From the NCBI RefSeq assembly GCF_001875325.1, contig NZ_MDDC01000007.1:1-64000 (forward strand): DNA of 64,000 bases. Direction: 5' to 3'. The notes beneath the pieces are model-generated. The model was given only the letters and a program-made list of their open reading frames with translations. It ran no database searches and was not told the origin of the DNA. This stretch comes from Neomoorella thermoacetica (lineage in GTDB: Bacteria > Bacillota > DSM-521 > Neomoorellales > Neomoorellaceae). Position numbers and translations under genes: made by a program. This document shows, piece by piece, positions 46,575-55,521 of this stretch (positions are counted from its first letter, which is position 1; the number at the start of each line of letters is the position of its first letter).

Positions 46575-49568
46575 CTACAGACCGCAAACCTCGAACCCTT
46601 CTTCGACCGTCTTCACCCTGATTTCGGCCCCGACGTCGACCGAAAGAACCTTTTTCCCGGCATTCTGCCGCAGCCAATGGCTTAAGACGTGGCCCTCTAT
46701 CCCACCGGGACCGGGAGACCGCAAGACCAGGATCCCCCCGGCGTGGGGCAAGACCCCGGAACAGAGGCTCAAGCTCCCGCCGCAATCGACGGCGGTCAGA
46801 GAAAACCGCCCGCGGATTTGGTTTGCCAAGGAATGGACGTGGCCGACGTCCGCCGGCAAGAACTTGTACGGGTCCACAGGCCAGATCCATACGCCGTCTT
46901 TCACCACCGGCGCGACCGAGCCCGGCGTCCGCCAATCGGCCGTGACGAGCTCTTCGGGCTTCATCCCCGCTTCCAGGGCCGCCGTGCTGTCGCTTGCCGC
47001 GCACACCAGCGCCCGCTCGCCGTCGATCTGTCGCAGGACAGCTACGGCCGCCTCTCCCGCCGCGGCCGGGCGGGAGGGCGACACGACGTAAAGGACGGAG
47101 CCGCGGGGCAAATAGATCCGGCCGTCTTTGTAGGCCGGGGCATCGTGAGGGGTTATCACGCTTCCCTCGGCGGGCTGCGGACAGCCTCCGGCCGCCGCCG
47201 CAACGCGGGACGGCTCGGCTTCTTCCACCGGGGAGAGGTTCGGTTTTGTGACCGTCTTCTCCGGAGTTTTGGCGGTGCTTCCGACCTTTGCTCTCCCGCC
47301 CGCGGTGCCCACAAGGGAAGGCTCACGCGATTTAAAAGCTGGGACGTCCTCGAGGCCTGCGACAGGGCCACGCCGCGCACCGCCGCCCGCGGTCAGATCG
47401 ATGTGGGGTTCCGGCACTTTGCGGCCAACCTTTTCGTTCTCCTTCTTACCTGCCGTCCTATCCCCATCCTTTTCAAGGCCCCTGTCCGGTCGCTCGTCCA
47501 TTCCGGCGGCCGTAAGAGCCGGTCCGGTGGTGAAAGCCGTTTTCTCTCTCGCTCGCTCGTTTTTAGTTCTGGCGTCCGCCGTCGGCAAATGCAAAGCCGC
47601 GATCATGGCCGCCAGCACGTCCTCTTCGCCGGAAGCGAATACGGCGTCCGGGCGGGACCGTTCGATCCTCTGCCGCAAAGCGCCGTCGGCGCCGATCACC
47701 ACGAGCGGCACGCCCCGCGGGGCCAGGGCCGCCGCAGCGGCTTCGGCCGCCACCACGTCCGGCCCGTCAGCGGGGTCAGAAATAACCCGCCAACCTGTAG
47801 ACGCGAGCCTTGCCGCCAGCGATTGAGAGATCCGGCCGAAAAGCAGAACCTTCGGGGGCCGATCAGCCCTAAAGCCCTCCCGGTCAGGGGCGGCGACGCT
47901 CTCTCGCGGGGTCAATGGGGCTTCGTCCCGTGTAGTGATCGTTTCTCCGTACGTCGGCGAGGCGGCTTCGGCGGCCGGGTTCCCAAACCCGACGGGCGCA
48001 GTTTCCGCCGGCTGGGCGGCCTCTTTTTCCGCCGCTTTACTATCGCGCAAACCCTCAGCCTTTACGGCCGCCACCGAAGGCCCGGACAGGATTTCGGGTT
48101 TATCTTTTGCTGACTCTTTTACGCTCCTTTCCAATACATCAGATCGAGCCGCCCGCCACGTCTCTTCCACCGCCGCCAAAAGATCGGCGGCCCGGGCGGG
48201 CTTGTCAGCCGGCCACCAGATCATACGGTCAGCTCTGAAGCCCGCGGCTTCGGTAGCCGTAGACGGACCCAGGATGAGGACGACGGCGGCACCACGTTCC
48301 CTTAGAACGTCGTAGCGGGAAGCGAGCTGACGCCCGATGACCACGACGTCGCCGGGCCTGACGTCATTCTCAACCTCCTCCGGCCCGACGGTAACAGCGG
48401 TAATGCCTTTCTCCCGCAGGCGTTCCACGAGCCAGCTTTCGATCCTGTGAGAGCCGAGGCAGAGGACGATTTTCGTCATTGTATGTCCATCTGCTTTTAT
48501 ATGGGTTTTCGTTACAGTCTCGAGGTCGCCGGCTTCCGCACGCCTGGTCGTCCCGGCAGGCTTGACTTCCTCAGCGGTAGGTGCGGCCTCAGCGTGACGC
48601 TCTGCTTCTACCGTTCTTAACGAATTGCGGTGTAAAATCGCCGCTTCGCTGACGTCATGGACGGTCTTTTTAGCCACGGCTTCGCCGTTACCAGGTTTAA
48701 ACTGGCCCGTTTTTTCCGTGCCGCTCGACGTATCGCTTTTGCGTCCGCGCCGCCAAAAAAGCCGCTTCAGCAGCGTGATATTTTTTCCTTCCCGATCGGT
48801 TTCCGGGCGAATCGACGCCGCTTCACTACGTCCCATAATCACGGCGGCCAGGTTTCTCAAAGACTTGCCGGCAGGGTCTTTTACGTCGGCGGCCGCGGCC
48901 ATTATTCCTTTACGCGCTACCTTGTGGCTGTAAGGGACGGTAATTATGCCTAAAAAAGGCAACTCTTCGTTAAGAACCTTGATAACATTTGAGGGACGAT
49001 AATAGGACTTTTTTTCTCTTTGGTTGACTGCCAAACGGCATTTGTTCTCTAACAGAGAATGATAAGCGGCCAAGAATTTTTTAGTACGGTAGACGGCCTT
49101 CTCGTCGCAGTCAACCACCAGAAGTATTTCGTCCGCCGCGGCCACCAGCGCCCCCCAGCATTCGGAGCCTACGTCCGCGCCCGCGTCAGCTACGACCGCT
49201 TCGAAGGAACCGGCGAGATAGTTTAAAAACGCTTCCACGTCCCCCCGCGAAACGCTTTCGAACGGGTTCTCCGGCCTGGGGAAGACGGCCACACCGCCCG
49301 GCCCTTTCAAAGCGGCCGCCGCCGGGTCGCGGTAGTCTTTCCACGACGCTACCGTCGGGTGGGGGCGGCGGGCCTCTTCCTCCAGCCCCAGCGCCCGCAC
49401 CATGTCCCCAACGGCCAGGTCGAAATCGAGGAGGGCCGTCGCGACGCCCCGTTCCGCGGCGGCCGCGGCCAGGTTGCAGGCTATGAAAGTTTTTCCGGCG
49501 TCCGTGGCGGGAGAAGTAACGGCAACGAATTTCAACGGTTTATCCCTCGCTTTCCAATCTTTTCCCAT
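46575..49568 (-). CDS. Large TadZ/MinD-like ATPase fused to receiver-like domains
   Basis: 997 residues. N-terminal MinD-type domain: FVAVTSPATDAGKTFIACNL (P-loop with GKT), VATALLDFDLAVGDM, FEAVVADAGADVGSECWGAL. Two alpha/beta receiver-like domains follow (VLCLGSHRIESWLVERLREK; KVLLFGRISQSLAARLAST G), joined by long disordered acidic linkers. The C-terminal 200 residues again look like a MinD half (LTAVDCGGSLSLCSGVLPHA; ILVLRSPGPGG) without P-loop. Start ATG overlaps the yyaC stop (TGATG). Related in style to the TadZ-like protein at 24.5 kb. Confidence 0.7.
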   Translation of the reverse strand: MGKDWKARDKPLKFVAVTSPATDAGKTFIACNLAAAAAERGVATALLDFDLAVGDMVRALGLEEEARRPHPTVASWKDYRDPAAAALKGPGGVAVFPRPENPFESVSRGDVEAFLNYLAGSFEAVVADAGADVGSECWGALVAAADEILLVVDCDEKAVYRTKKFLAAYHSLLENKCRLAVNQREKKSYYRPSNVIKVLNEELPFLGIITVPYSHKVARKGIMAAAADVKDPAGKSLRNLAAVIMGRSEAASIRPETDREGKNITLLKRLFWRRGRKSDTSSGTEKTGQFKPGNGEAVAKKTVHDVSEAAILHRNSLRTVEAERHAEAAPTAEEVKPAGTTRRAEAGDLETVTKTHIKADGHTMTKIVLCLGSHRIESWLVERLREKGITAVTVGPEEVENDVRPGDVVVIGRQLASRYDVLRERGAAVVLILGPSTATEAAGFRADRMIWWPADKPARAADLLAAVEETWRAARSDVLERSVKESAKDKPEILSGPSVAAVKAEGLRDSKAAEKEAAQPAETAPVGFGNPAAEAASPTYGETITTRDEAPLTPRESVAAPDREGFRADRPPKVLLFGRISQSLAARLASTGWRVISDPADGPDVVAAEAAAAALAPRGVPLVVIGADGALRQRIERSRPDAVFASGEEDVLAAMIAALHLPTADARTKNERAREKTAFTTGPALTAAGMDERPDRGLEKDGDRTAGKKENEKVGRKVPEPHIDLTAGGGARRGPVAGLEDVPAFKSREPSLVGTAGGRAKVGSTAKTPEKTVTKPNLSPVEEAEPSRVAAAAGGCPQPAEGSVITPHDAPAYKDGRIYLPRGSVLYVVSPSRPAAAGEAAVAVLRQIDGERALVCAASDSTAALEAGMKPEELVTADWRTPGSVAPVVKDGVWIWPVDPYKFLPADVGHVHSLANQIRGRFSLTAVDCGGSLSLCSGVLPHAGGILVLRSPGPGGIEGHVLSHWLRQNAGKKVLSVDVGAEIRVKTVEEGFEVCGL

Positions 49569-50155
49569 CAACCCGCGACAATTGAAGCCGCCGCTTCCAT
49601 CCCCGCTTGCTGTTGTTCTCCAACCCCGATTTCAATCGCTTCCACTATTACTTCAGCCATCCTCCACACCAGGTACAGCCGGGTGTTTTGGAGCGTGATG
49701 AGGTCCAGGGCGTGCCCCGTTCCAACGTTAATGACGCCTACCAAATAGGCGTCCCCTACCGCGGGCAGATTTTTGTTCAACCCCGAACCCGGCCGGCAGC
49801 TCCCCCTGCGGACGCAGATGTTTCCCACGCTTTCGGACGCCCCCAGGGCGGAATCCACGGCGACGACGGGCCGCCCGGCGTGCCTGGTGCGAATAATTTC
49901 CAGCGTTTCCGGCAGGTTAAAGGCGTGGAGCGGTTCGGCGAGGGTCCCGTACACCGGCCATTCAGGATGTTTTGTCTTTAAAAAGGTACCGACCAGCGGC
50001 CCCAGGCTGTCGCCCGTCGCCCGGTCCGTGCCGATGCAGGCGACCACCGGCGGGAAAGAAAGGCCGGGGGCCGTTTCCAGCAAAATCTGGCGCAGCGCCC
50101 GGCCCAGGTCTTGGGCTGCCCGGGGGTCGTCGTAAAAACGCCTGGCTTCGTGCAT
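49568..50155 (-). CDS. yyaC: YyaC-like protein (DUF1256, spore-protease fold)
   Basis: 195 residues. PPVVACIGTDRATGDSLGPL, VYGTLAEPLHAFNLPETLE, VVAVDSALGASESVGNICVR and RPGSGLNKNLPAVGDAYLVG are family motifs, followed by LQNTRLYLVWRMAEV. YyaC is expressed in sporulation and resembles GPR spore protease. On a mobile element next to a TadZ-like fusion its job is unclear. It is translationally coupled to that gene. Confidence 0.88.
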   Translation of the reverse strand: MHEARRFYDDPRAAQDLGRALRQILLETAPGLSFPPVVACIGTDRATGDSLGPLVGTFLKTKHPEWPVYGTLAEPLHAFNLPETLEIIRTRHAGRPVVAVDSALGASESVGNICVRRGSCRPGSGLNKNLPAVGDAYLVGVINVGTGHALDLITLQNTRLYLVWRMAEVIVEAIEIGVGEQQQAGMEAAASIVAG

Positions 50156-50218
50156 CGAACACCAACCTTTTCACTGAAATCTTCTGCCGCAACTTTTCCC
50201 AGCCCAAAATAGAAGGCG

Positions 50219-50575
50219 TCAACGGTGGGCGTTGCTTTCTTTTAGGTGGTTTTTCGCCCAACCTACGACCGCGTCCCACACCGCTTCCTGGAGAGGGGTC
50301 AACAGCGGCTTGTTCAACCGCTCGCGTATCTCGCCGTCCCGCCATTCCAGGGATCCGGCCAGCCAGCAGTCTTCCTCAACGGGCGGGTACGAAACGCCGT
50401 CCTCGGCACCAAATAAAATCCGCACGCAGGGCCAGCCGTTGTACCACCGTGTAGCTTCAACCAGGATCCACGCCCTGACCAGTTTAACCCGCTCGCTTCC
50501 GGGAAGGCTTTCAGCACAGGCGGTTTCTGGAAAAACTCCAGATTGATGAATCCGGTATAACTGACCGTTAGACAT
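50219..50575 (-). CDS. Hypothetical 118-residue protein
   Basis: ATG behind GGGGGATT. Mixed fold with VKLVRAWILVEATRWYNGWP and a C-terminal helix (TPLQEAVWDAVVGWAKNHLK). No motif recognised. It lies between PP2C and yyaC genes on the same strand. Confidence 0.55.
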   Translation of the reverse strand: MSNGQLYRIHQSGVFPETACAESLPGSERVKLVRAWILVEATRWYNGWPCVRILFGAEDGVSYPPVEEDCWLAGSLEWRDGEIRERLNKPLLTPLQEAVWDAVVGWAKNHLKESNAHR

Positions 50576-50590
50576 TTTAATCCCCCATTT

Positions 50591-50625
50591 AAAAAAATTG
50601 TTTTAGGGCGGGGTTTCCCCGCCCT
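50591..50625 (-). terminator. Rho-independent terminator after the PP2C gene
   Basis: AGGGCGGGGAAACCCCGCCCT hairpin, then a seven-T run after eight bases on the minus strand. Confidence 0.8.
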
Positions 50626-50630
50626 CAACG

Positions 50631-51467
50631 TTAAAATTCCAAATATACCGCTGTCGCATCATCGTAAATCCAGAACCGGGGGTGCGCCAGGCATTCAGGA
50701 TCCCGATCCTCCGCCTCGCGGAGCAGACGGAGCAAATCCTGTAACGACGACCTCTTCAAGACGGAAAGCAAGTCGCCCCAATCCGGGAACACTGCCAGGG
50801 TGTCCACCAGCCGGATGAACCCGTCCGTGGCGGCGACGACCCGCCCGCCTGGAGGAACGTCGACGCTACCGCACACAGCATGGAGGCAGGCTTCCGGGTC
50901 GCCGTTAAAAATCCAATACCCTTCCGGCGTGTTCATCATGGCGCGGTGCTTGCGGAGGGTCGGCTGGATGGCCGCCCGTGCCTCGCGGGAAGACATGCCT
51001 TTTTCGAGCTGCAGCCGCGTCTTTTCTTGGACGGCTATCCGGTCGAGCCGGGCGATGCCTTCTTTTCCCGAGAAGACCCGCACGCCGTCCGGGGTGTCCG
51101 CGACTACGGCGGCGTCGCCCAGGACGAAATACTCCAGATGTTTGCCGTCTAACCGGGCCAGGGCCACCGAACAGCTCGGCCGCTCCCAGGGCTGGCGCGG
51201 GAAGCCGGAAAAGTCGGCCAGGACCGCCCCGGCCGCCGCGGCCATGGCCCGCCGTAACGGCACGCGGGGATCCGCAACGTGTTTTCCGATCTCTTCGTTG
51301 ACGCACTTGACGAAAGCCTGGAGCTCGTCTTCCCCTGCGGGGGCCAGGGCCGTCGCGCCGTCGACGGCCCACAGGCACCACGCGGGGCCGGGGACGACGC
51401 CGTAGGCGTCGTGGTTGACCTCGCCGCCGGGGATGGTGGCAGCCTCTAAGCGTTTGGGAAGGAACAA
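50631..51467 (-). CDS. PP2C-like protein phosphatase
   Basis: About 278 residues from a TTG at 51467 (AAAGGA upstream); the GTG at 51503 overlaps a terminator T run. NHDAYGVVPGPAWCLWAVDG with ATALAP is the first PP2C metal motif, LEYFVLGDAAVVADTPDGVR the second, VVAATDGFIRLVDTL the third and IYDDATAVYLEF the last. A regulator of Ser/Thr phosphorylation is likely; no kinase gene is in view. Confidence 0.8.
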   Translation of the reverse strand: MFLPKRLEAATIPGGEVNHDAYGVVPGPAWCLWAVDGATALAPAGEDELQAFVKCVNEEIGKHVADPRVPLRRAMAAAAGAVLADFSGFPRQPWERPSCSVALARLDGKHLEYFVLGDAAVVADTPDGVRVFSGKEGIARLDRIAVQEKTRLQLEKGMSSREARAAIQPTLRKHRAMMNTPEGYWIFNGDPEACLHAVCGSVDVPPGGRVVAATDGFIRLVDTLAVFPDWGDLLSVLKRSSLQDLLRLLREAEDRDPECLAHPRFWIYDDATAVYLEF

Positions 51468-51503
51468 GGATACCACGTCCTTTGTTTGTAATTTTGAGGA
51501 CAC

Positions 51504-51527
51504 AAAAAAACCTCCCGTTTTGGGAGG
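51504..51527 (-). terminator. Rho-independent terminator of the radical-SAM cluster
   Basis: CCTCCCAAAACGGGAGG hairpin then seven T on the minus strand. Confidence 0.92.
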
Positions 51528-51548
51528 CTTGCTTGTTAAGGCTTATTT

Positions 51549-52253
51549 TTAGCCGGTTTTTTGCCGTTTGGCTAAAAATTCGCCTTTTATCTGCCCGTCC
51601 GGGTACAAGTATAGGCCGCGGAGAGTGCTCTTAGAAAAATCCCAAACTGTAACCTCGACCCCACCGATTTCATAAACCGGATTCCCAAACACCCACCGGC
51701 TAGGCACAATTCCTTCAAACACCGGGAAATGTTTCCCGACCTCTTGTCGGAAAACGACTTGTTTGATACCCATCCGACGGGCATTTTCAATATAAGAATC
51801 TACAAGTTTAACCGTAGTTTCCGTCAAAATACCGGAAAGTTTTACGGGTACGGAAACGTTCAGGATGCCTTTGATTATCTTCCGGTTAGAAACCCGCATT
51901 ATATCCCGGTTGATCCTGTCGTCAAAAGAAGCAAGCGAAACCGTCACCTTTGTAAAGTGTTTTACTGCCTCCTGCCGCTCCGCTAACAAAAGACCGTTGG
52001 TGTGCAGCGTTACCCTAGAATAATGCTTCCGGAGTATTTGAGCGAGTTCATCTAAATAAGGGTAAAGCAAAGGATCGGTATTTATGCCGGACACCGAGCA
52101 ACACTCGATCCCCTGCGCATTTTCTAAAAAAGAGGTGAGGCCCGGCAATTCCCGTTTGTCCAGATTGCCGGGCCAATCGCTCCCGCGTCCTATGCACATT
52201 ACACAATCGGCATTGCAAGGGCCGGTAAACAAAACGGAAGCCATATCGTACAT
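51549..52253 (-). CDS. Radical SAM enzyme, substrate unknown
   Basis: 234 residues. VLFTGPCNADCVMCIGRG holds the CxxxCxxC cluster motif. CCSVSGINTDPLLYPYLDEL is the SAM-binding region after the first strand, and RVTLHTNGLLLAERQEAVKH, KVTVSLASFDDRINRDIMR continue the barrel. No SPASM or TRAM domain and no extra cluster. It is last in a three-gene unit bounded by terminators at both ends. Confidence 0.85.
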   Translation of the reverse strand: MYDMASVLFTGPCNADCVMCIGRGSDWPGNLDKRELPGLTSFLENAQGIECCSVSGINTDPLLYPYLDELAQILRKHYSRVTLHTNGLLLAERQEAVKHFTKVTVSLASFDDRINRDIMRVSNRKIIKGILNVSVPVKLSGILTETTVKLVDSYIENARRMGIKQVVFRQEVGKHFPVFEGIVPSRWVFGNPVYEIGGVEVTVWDFSKSTLRGLYLYPDGQIKGEFLAKRQKTG

Positions 52254-52259
52254 ATCGCT

Positions 52260-52763
52260 TTATCCCTGCCTATACTGAAAGCAATTCGGCCTATTCTTAT
52301 CGAAGATAAGTTTTAAAGTTTCAGGAGGGACGAAGTTTGAAACATCCCCGCCCTCTCTCAAGAGACGGCGTATTTGCGTCCCAGATATTCCCTCTACTCT
52401 TGCTACCTCTCGCCGCACTTTAACAGGTACGTGCGACCACTTAACGCCATAATCCGGCCCCGCATAAACAACTTCTGGAAATTTGCCCACCAAAGAATAA
52501 ACGATGCTGGCCAGATAACAATCCCAATAAGGTGAATCCTTCGCGATGTCCCGGCAAAAGCCAATTGTCACTTTATCTCCGTATATCTGCTTAAGAATAA
52601 CCTCTCTTTCTTCTTTGCTTAAAAAATTATTTGCATCGTAAAGCTGGATTGAGCCGATAATTACTACTGGTAGCTCGCATTCCCTCACCATAATATCCAC
52701 TAAATGTTTGTGGCCGTTATGAAACGGCTGGAATCTGCCGTGCACTAAACCTACGCTATACAT
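52260..52763 (-). CDS. NadM-like nicotinamide-nucleotide adenylyltransferase
   Basis: 167 residues. VGLVHGRFQPFHNGHKHLVD is the HxGH-type nucleotidyl-transfer motif, YDANNFLSKEEREVILKQIY follows, and ARVEGISGTQIRRLLREG gives the ISxTxxR motif. It is closest in build to the archaeal-type NMNAT. It could make NAD, or adenylate another phosphate on a substrate made by the radical SAM partners. It overlaps the upstream gene by 8 bases. Confidence 0.85.
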   Translation of the reverse strand: MYSVGLVHGRFQPFHNGHKHLVDIMVRECELPVVIIGSIQLYDANNFLSKEEREVILKQIYGDKVTIGFCRDIAKDSPYWDCYLASIVYSLVGKFPEVVYAGPDYGVKWSHVPVKVRREVARVEGISGTQIRRLLREGGDVSNFVPPETLKLIFDKNRPNCFQYRQG

Positions 52764-53733
52764 ATTGATCCCTCTGACGCAAGAAAGCCATCTGCCCGCA
52801 GCCCATAGCCTTCTGATCTTCGTATTCGGCGGTGACCGAAACTACAGTTTGAAAGCCGTTTCCGCGAAGCTGGTCCGCCAGGTCGTTCACACCTGTTGGA
52901 TTGTTAGCGCTGACACGGGAAACAATGCCTTTTTCCTTGGTGGATTCGCTCGTATTTACGGGAGTAAGTTTGATCGTAAAAAGGTCCGGATCATAAGTGT
53001 TGCGCAATACATCAGGATCTAAGATATACCCATCTGCGCAAATAAAATTTAACGTGACTTTCCGCCCTACTATCAGTTTACGGTTTTCCTCCACAAACGC
53101 GGCGATTTCTTGTCCGGTCATTACAGGTTCGCCGATAATCTTCTCCCGCTGGGCTTCATCCGTGGAATTGACGGAAAACTGGAGCTGGGCAAAACCCCCA
53201 TAAATATCCCGCGAAAGCTTCAGGTATTCCGTTAAGATTTCGCGGATGCGGCGGTTCCGCTTCGGCGCAATGGTAGTGAAACAAGGCATAAACCTGAAGC
53301 CTGCTTTGTATTTTGGAAGCCCTCTCATCACCCCAAACACATTTCCAGCGTTCCACGAAGGTTCGCCCATCCTGGCAAAATGAATCTTGGCTTTTTTGCA
53401 CGTTTTCACTTCTGGATGAGAATCGATTATATACGCAATTTGCGCCCATAATGCGTCTTCAGGAATGTTGCCACGAAAACCAGTCTTTTTCACGTCGCAG
53501 TATTCGCATCGATGGAAACACCCGTATTGTGAAGAAATAATAATGACCCACTTCTCTTCGCGCGGAACTAAAGGAACTTGGGCACCAAACTTTAATTTTA
53601 AGTAATTGGTATCGTTAGAAATCTTGTTTACAGCCACATCCTGCGCGTCCACGCACTCGATCGGGAAACCGTTGCCCATATCGAGCAAATAGATATTGCC
53701 GGTAGGATTATGCTTGGTGTCAAGCAGTTTCAC
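52756..53733 (-). CDS. RlmN/Cfr-like radical SAM methylase, divergent
   Basis: 325 residues from the GTG at 53733, with AAGGAG upstream. SSQYGCFHRCEYCDVKKTGF is the cluster motif; IHFARMGEPSWNAGNVFGVM matches the MGEP motif of RlmN/Cfr. The C-terminal KAMGCGQMAFL fits the ACGQL motif, whose Cys carries the methyl group in RlmN. The usual N-terminal RlmN domain is reduced. It is unlikely to be the housekeeping RlmN. First gene of the cluster with nadM and a second radical SAM enzyme. Confidence 0.8.
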   Translation of the reverse strand: MKLLDTKHNPTGNIYLLDMGNGFPIECVDAQDVAVNKISNDTNYLKLKFGAQVPLVPREEKWVIIISSQYGCFHRCEYCDVKKTGFRGNIPEDALWAQIAYIIDSHPEVKTCKKAKIHFARMGEPSWNAGNVFGVMRGLPKYKAGFRFMPCFTTIAPKRNRRIREILTEYLKLSRDIYGGFAQLQFSVNSTDEAQREKIIGEPVMTGQEIAAFVEENRKLIVGRKVTLNFICADGYILDPDVLRNTYDPDLFTIKLTPVNTSESTKEKGIVSRVSANNPTGVNDLADQLRGNGFQTVVSVTAEYEDQKAMGCGQMAFLRQRDQYV

Positions 53734-53770
53734 GACAGGAACCACTCCTTTTTGGGAATTTTTAGGGCAC

Positions 53771-53797
53771 AAAAAAACCTTCCCGATGCGGGAAGGT
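53771..53797 (-). terminator. Rho-independent terminator after the CHAP gene
   Basis: ACCTTCCCGCATCGGGAAGG T hairpin then a seven-T run on the minus strand. Confidence 0.9.
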
Positions 53798-53824
53798 TTT
53801 ACTTAGAACTTAAAGAATTTTCCA

Positions 53825-54433
53825 TTAATAATTCACACCCGCCGCCCCCAAACCACCATTCACCTCGACGGGGGTTAACCGCAAAAATTTCATACCGTCC
53901 ATTCCCCACGGTGGCCAGAGGTAAATCTGTCGCCGATAAGCACAACCGTGCCAGATGTCCCAACCTTCCGGCGGCCATATACTAGATTCCCGGACGTGGA
54001 TAACCTTCCATCCAGGCAAAAAATAGGTAGTGCTTTCAGCAAATATTTTCAAACTTGAAACTGAATCAACCCAAGCCACATGCCCGTAAAGATCGTTCGG
54101 ATATGGTTTGCTGCCGTTAAGCATGTCGAGCGTTTTTGGCTGAAAAACAATGATAGACCCGGCGGAAGGTTCATCTGTCGCTTCAATATGATAAACACGG
54201 TCGCCCGCAGAAACCACCGTGCCGTCTAGGTTAATCCAATTGCGGGCATCGCCTACCCACGGAAGGTAGACGCCCCAGTTTTCTTTCGCCATTTCCCAGG
54301 CGTACCAGCAGCAATTGCCGCCGCCCCACAGCGTATAGGGATTGGCCAAGGCCGGCAAGGGGGCGAGCAATAGAAGGAAAAGGATAACGCAGAAAAACGC
54401 TATCAATGTTTTTAATGAGCGCGCTAAAACCAC
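53825..54433 (-). CDS. Secreted CHAP-domain protein
   Basis: About 202 residues. Membrane/signal region LKTLIAFFCVILFLLLLAPL. TLWGGGNCCWYAWEMAKENW has the CHAP Cys, and DLYGHVAWVDSVSSLKIFAE the His. CHAP enzymes cut peptidoglycan peptides. It lies right after the SLT-M23 gene, and the GTG at 54433 is the only near start; it stands very close to its ribosome site, so the exact start is unsure. Confidence 0.8.
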   Translation of the reverse strand: MVLARSLKTLIAFFCVILFLLLLAPLPALANPYTLWGGGNCCWYAWEMAKENWGVYLPWVGDARNWINLDGTVVSAGDRVYHIEATDEPSAGSIIVFQPKTLDMLNGSKPYPNDLYGHVAWVDSVSSLKIFAESTTYFLPGWKVIHVRESSIWPPEGWDIWHGCAYRRQIYLWPPWGMDGMKFLRLTPVEVNGGLGAAGVNY

Positions 54434-54440
54434 CCCCTTT

Positions 54441-55478
54441 TTAATAGTTCCCGGCCCCACTCGGCCCGGCCGTCCCGCCGTTGCCGCCGGTCGCGGCGCC
54501 CAGCCATTCCAAGGGGTCGCAGGGCTGGCCGTTGACCTCAACCTGTAAGTGTAAATGCGGCCCGGTGGACCACCCGGTGTTGCCGGAATAACCGATTACC
54601 TGGCCCGCCGCCACTTGCGCGCCCGCGGACACGGCGAATTGAGAGAGGTGACCGTACATGACCCTGACGCCCCCGTCGGACGTGATTACCACGCAATTGC
54701 CCAGAGCCGTATTCCACCCGGCGAACGTCACGACCCCGCCCAGGACGGCCCCCACCGGCGTGCCTTCCGGCACGGCGATGTCGACCCCTTCGTGGAAGGA
54801 TCGTTTGCCCGTCACCGGGTTGATGCGGTCGCCGAATGGCGAGGTAATCTGCCGGTATTGCGGCGGAAAGGGCCACACGCCGTTAGCGGTCGGCAGCATA
54901 GTCGAAGAGTACGCCGCGGCTTGTTCGAAAACTTTCCGCACGTACCACCAGGCGTGGTTGTAAGCGTAGACGGCCCCCTGGGGGTCCCGATCGAACCCGT
55001 CGGCTTTGAGCATGTTGGCCGCAGCGAAGACGGCATCCCAGGGGTCGTAGGGGTCGCACCGACCGTCTCCATCGCCGTCTTGCTTGTACGCTTCCCAGGT
55101 CGCCGGCATAAACTGCATGTAGCCTATGGCCCCGGCACTCGACGGCCCCATGTTGCGGCCGAAATCCGATTCGATTTTGGCTATGGCGGCCAGGACGGCC
55201 CACGAAACGCCGTATTTCTCCTGGGCTTTGAAAAATATGGGCAAGTGCTCCGGCGGTATGTCCGCCAGGGCGACGCCCGTAGGGGCGCCGGAGCGGAAGC
55301 CGGAGGTTATGTTCGGCCCCAGGGCGGCGACGGGAGCGAAAATAAACACTAAAAGCCCCGCTACCAATACGAGCGGGAGCACGAACGCAGCGACGGCGAG
55401 AAAAGCCGTCCGGCCGGGGTTTTCGGCGGCGTAAGACACGGCTTTTTTGGCGACGTATGCTGTTACAGGAGAAGGCAT
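54441..55478 (-). CDS. Bifunctional cell-wall hydrolase: SLT transglycosylase + M23 peptidase
   Basis: 345 residues. N-terminal membrane anchor (LAVAAFVLPLVLVAGLLVFI). Transglycosylase domain: IAKIESDFGRNMGPSSAGAI with GYMQFMPATWEAY, the catalytic Glu in KIESDF. M23 domain: SFHEGVDIAVPEGTPVGAVL, VMYGHLSQFAV, and GPHLHLQVEVNG, with the zinc His set intact. Conjugative elements of Gram-positives use such enzymes to open the wall for the transfer channel. Confidence 0.92.
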   Translation of the reverse strand: MPSPVTAYVAKKAVSYAAENPGRTAFLAVAAFVLPLVLVAGLLVFIFAPVAALGPNITSGFRSGAPTGVALADIPPEHLPIFFKAQEKYGVSWAVLAAIAKIESDFGRNMGPSSAGAIGYMQFMPATWEAYKQDGDGDGRCDPYDPWDAVFAAANMLKADGFDRDPQGAVYAYNHAWWYVRKVFEQAAAYSSTMLPTANGVWPFPPQYRQITSPFGDRINPVTGKRSFHEGVDIAVPEGTPVGAVLGGVVTFAGWNTALGNCVVITSDGGVRVMYGHLSQFAVSAGAQVAAGQVIGYSGNTGWSTGPHLHLQVEVNGQPCDPLEWLGAATGGNGGTAGPSGAGNY

Positions 55479-55521
55479 GACGGGTCAATCCTCATTGTGT
55501 TTTTTCAACTTTCAAACATCT

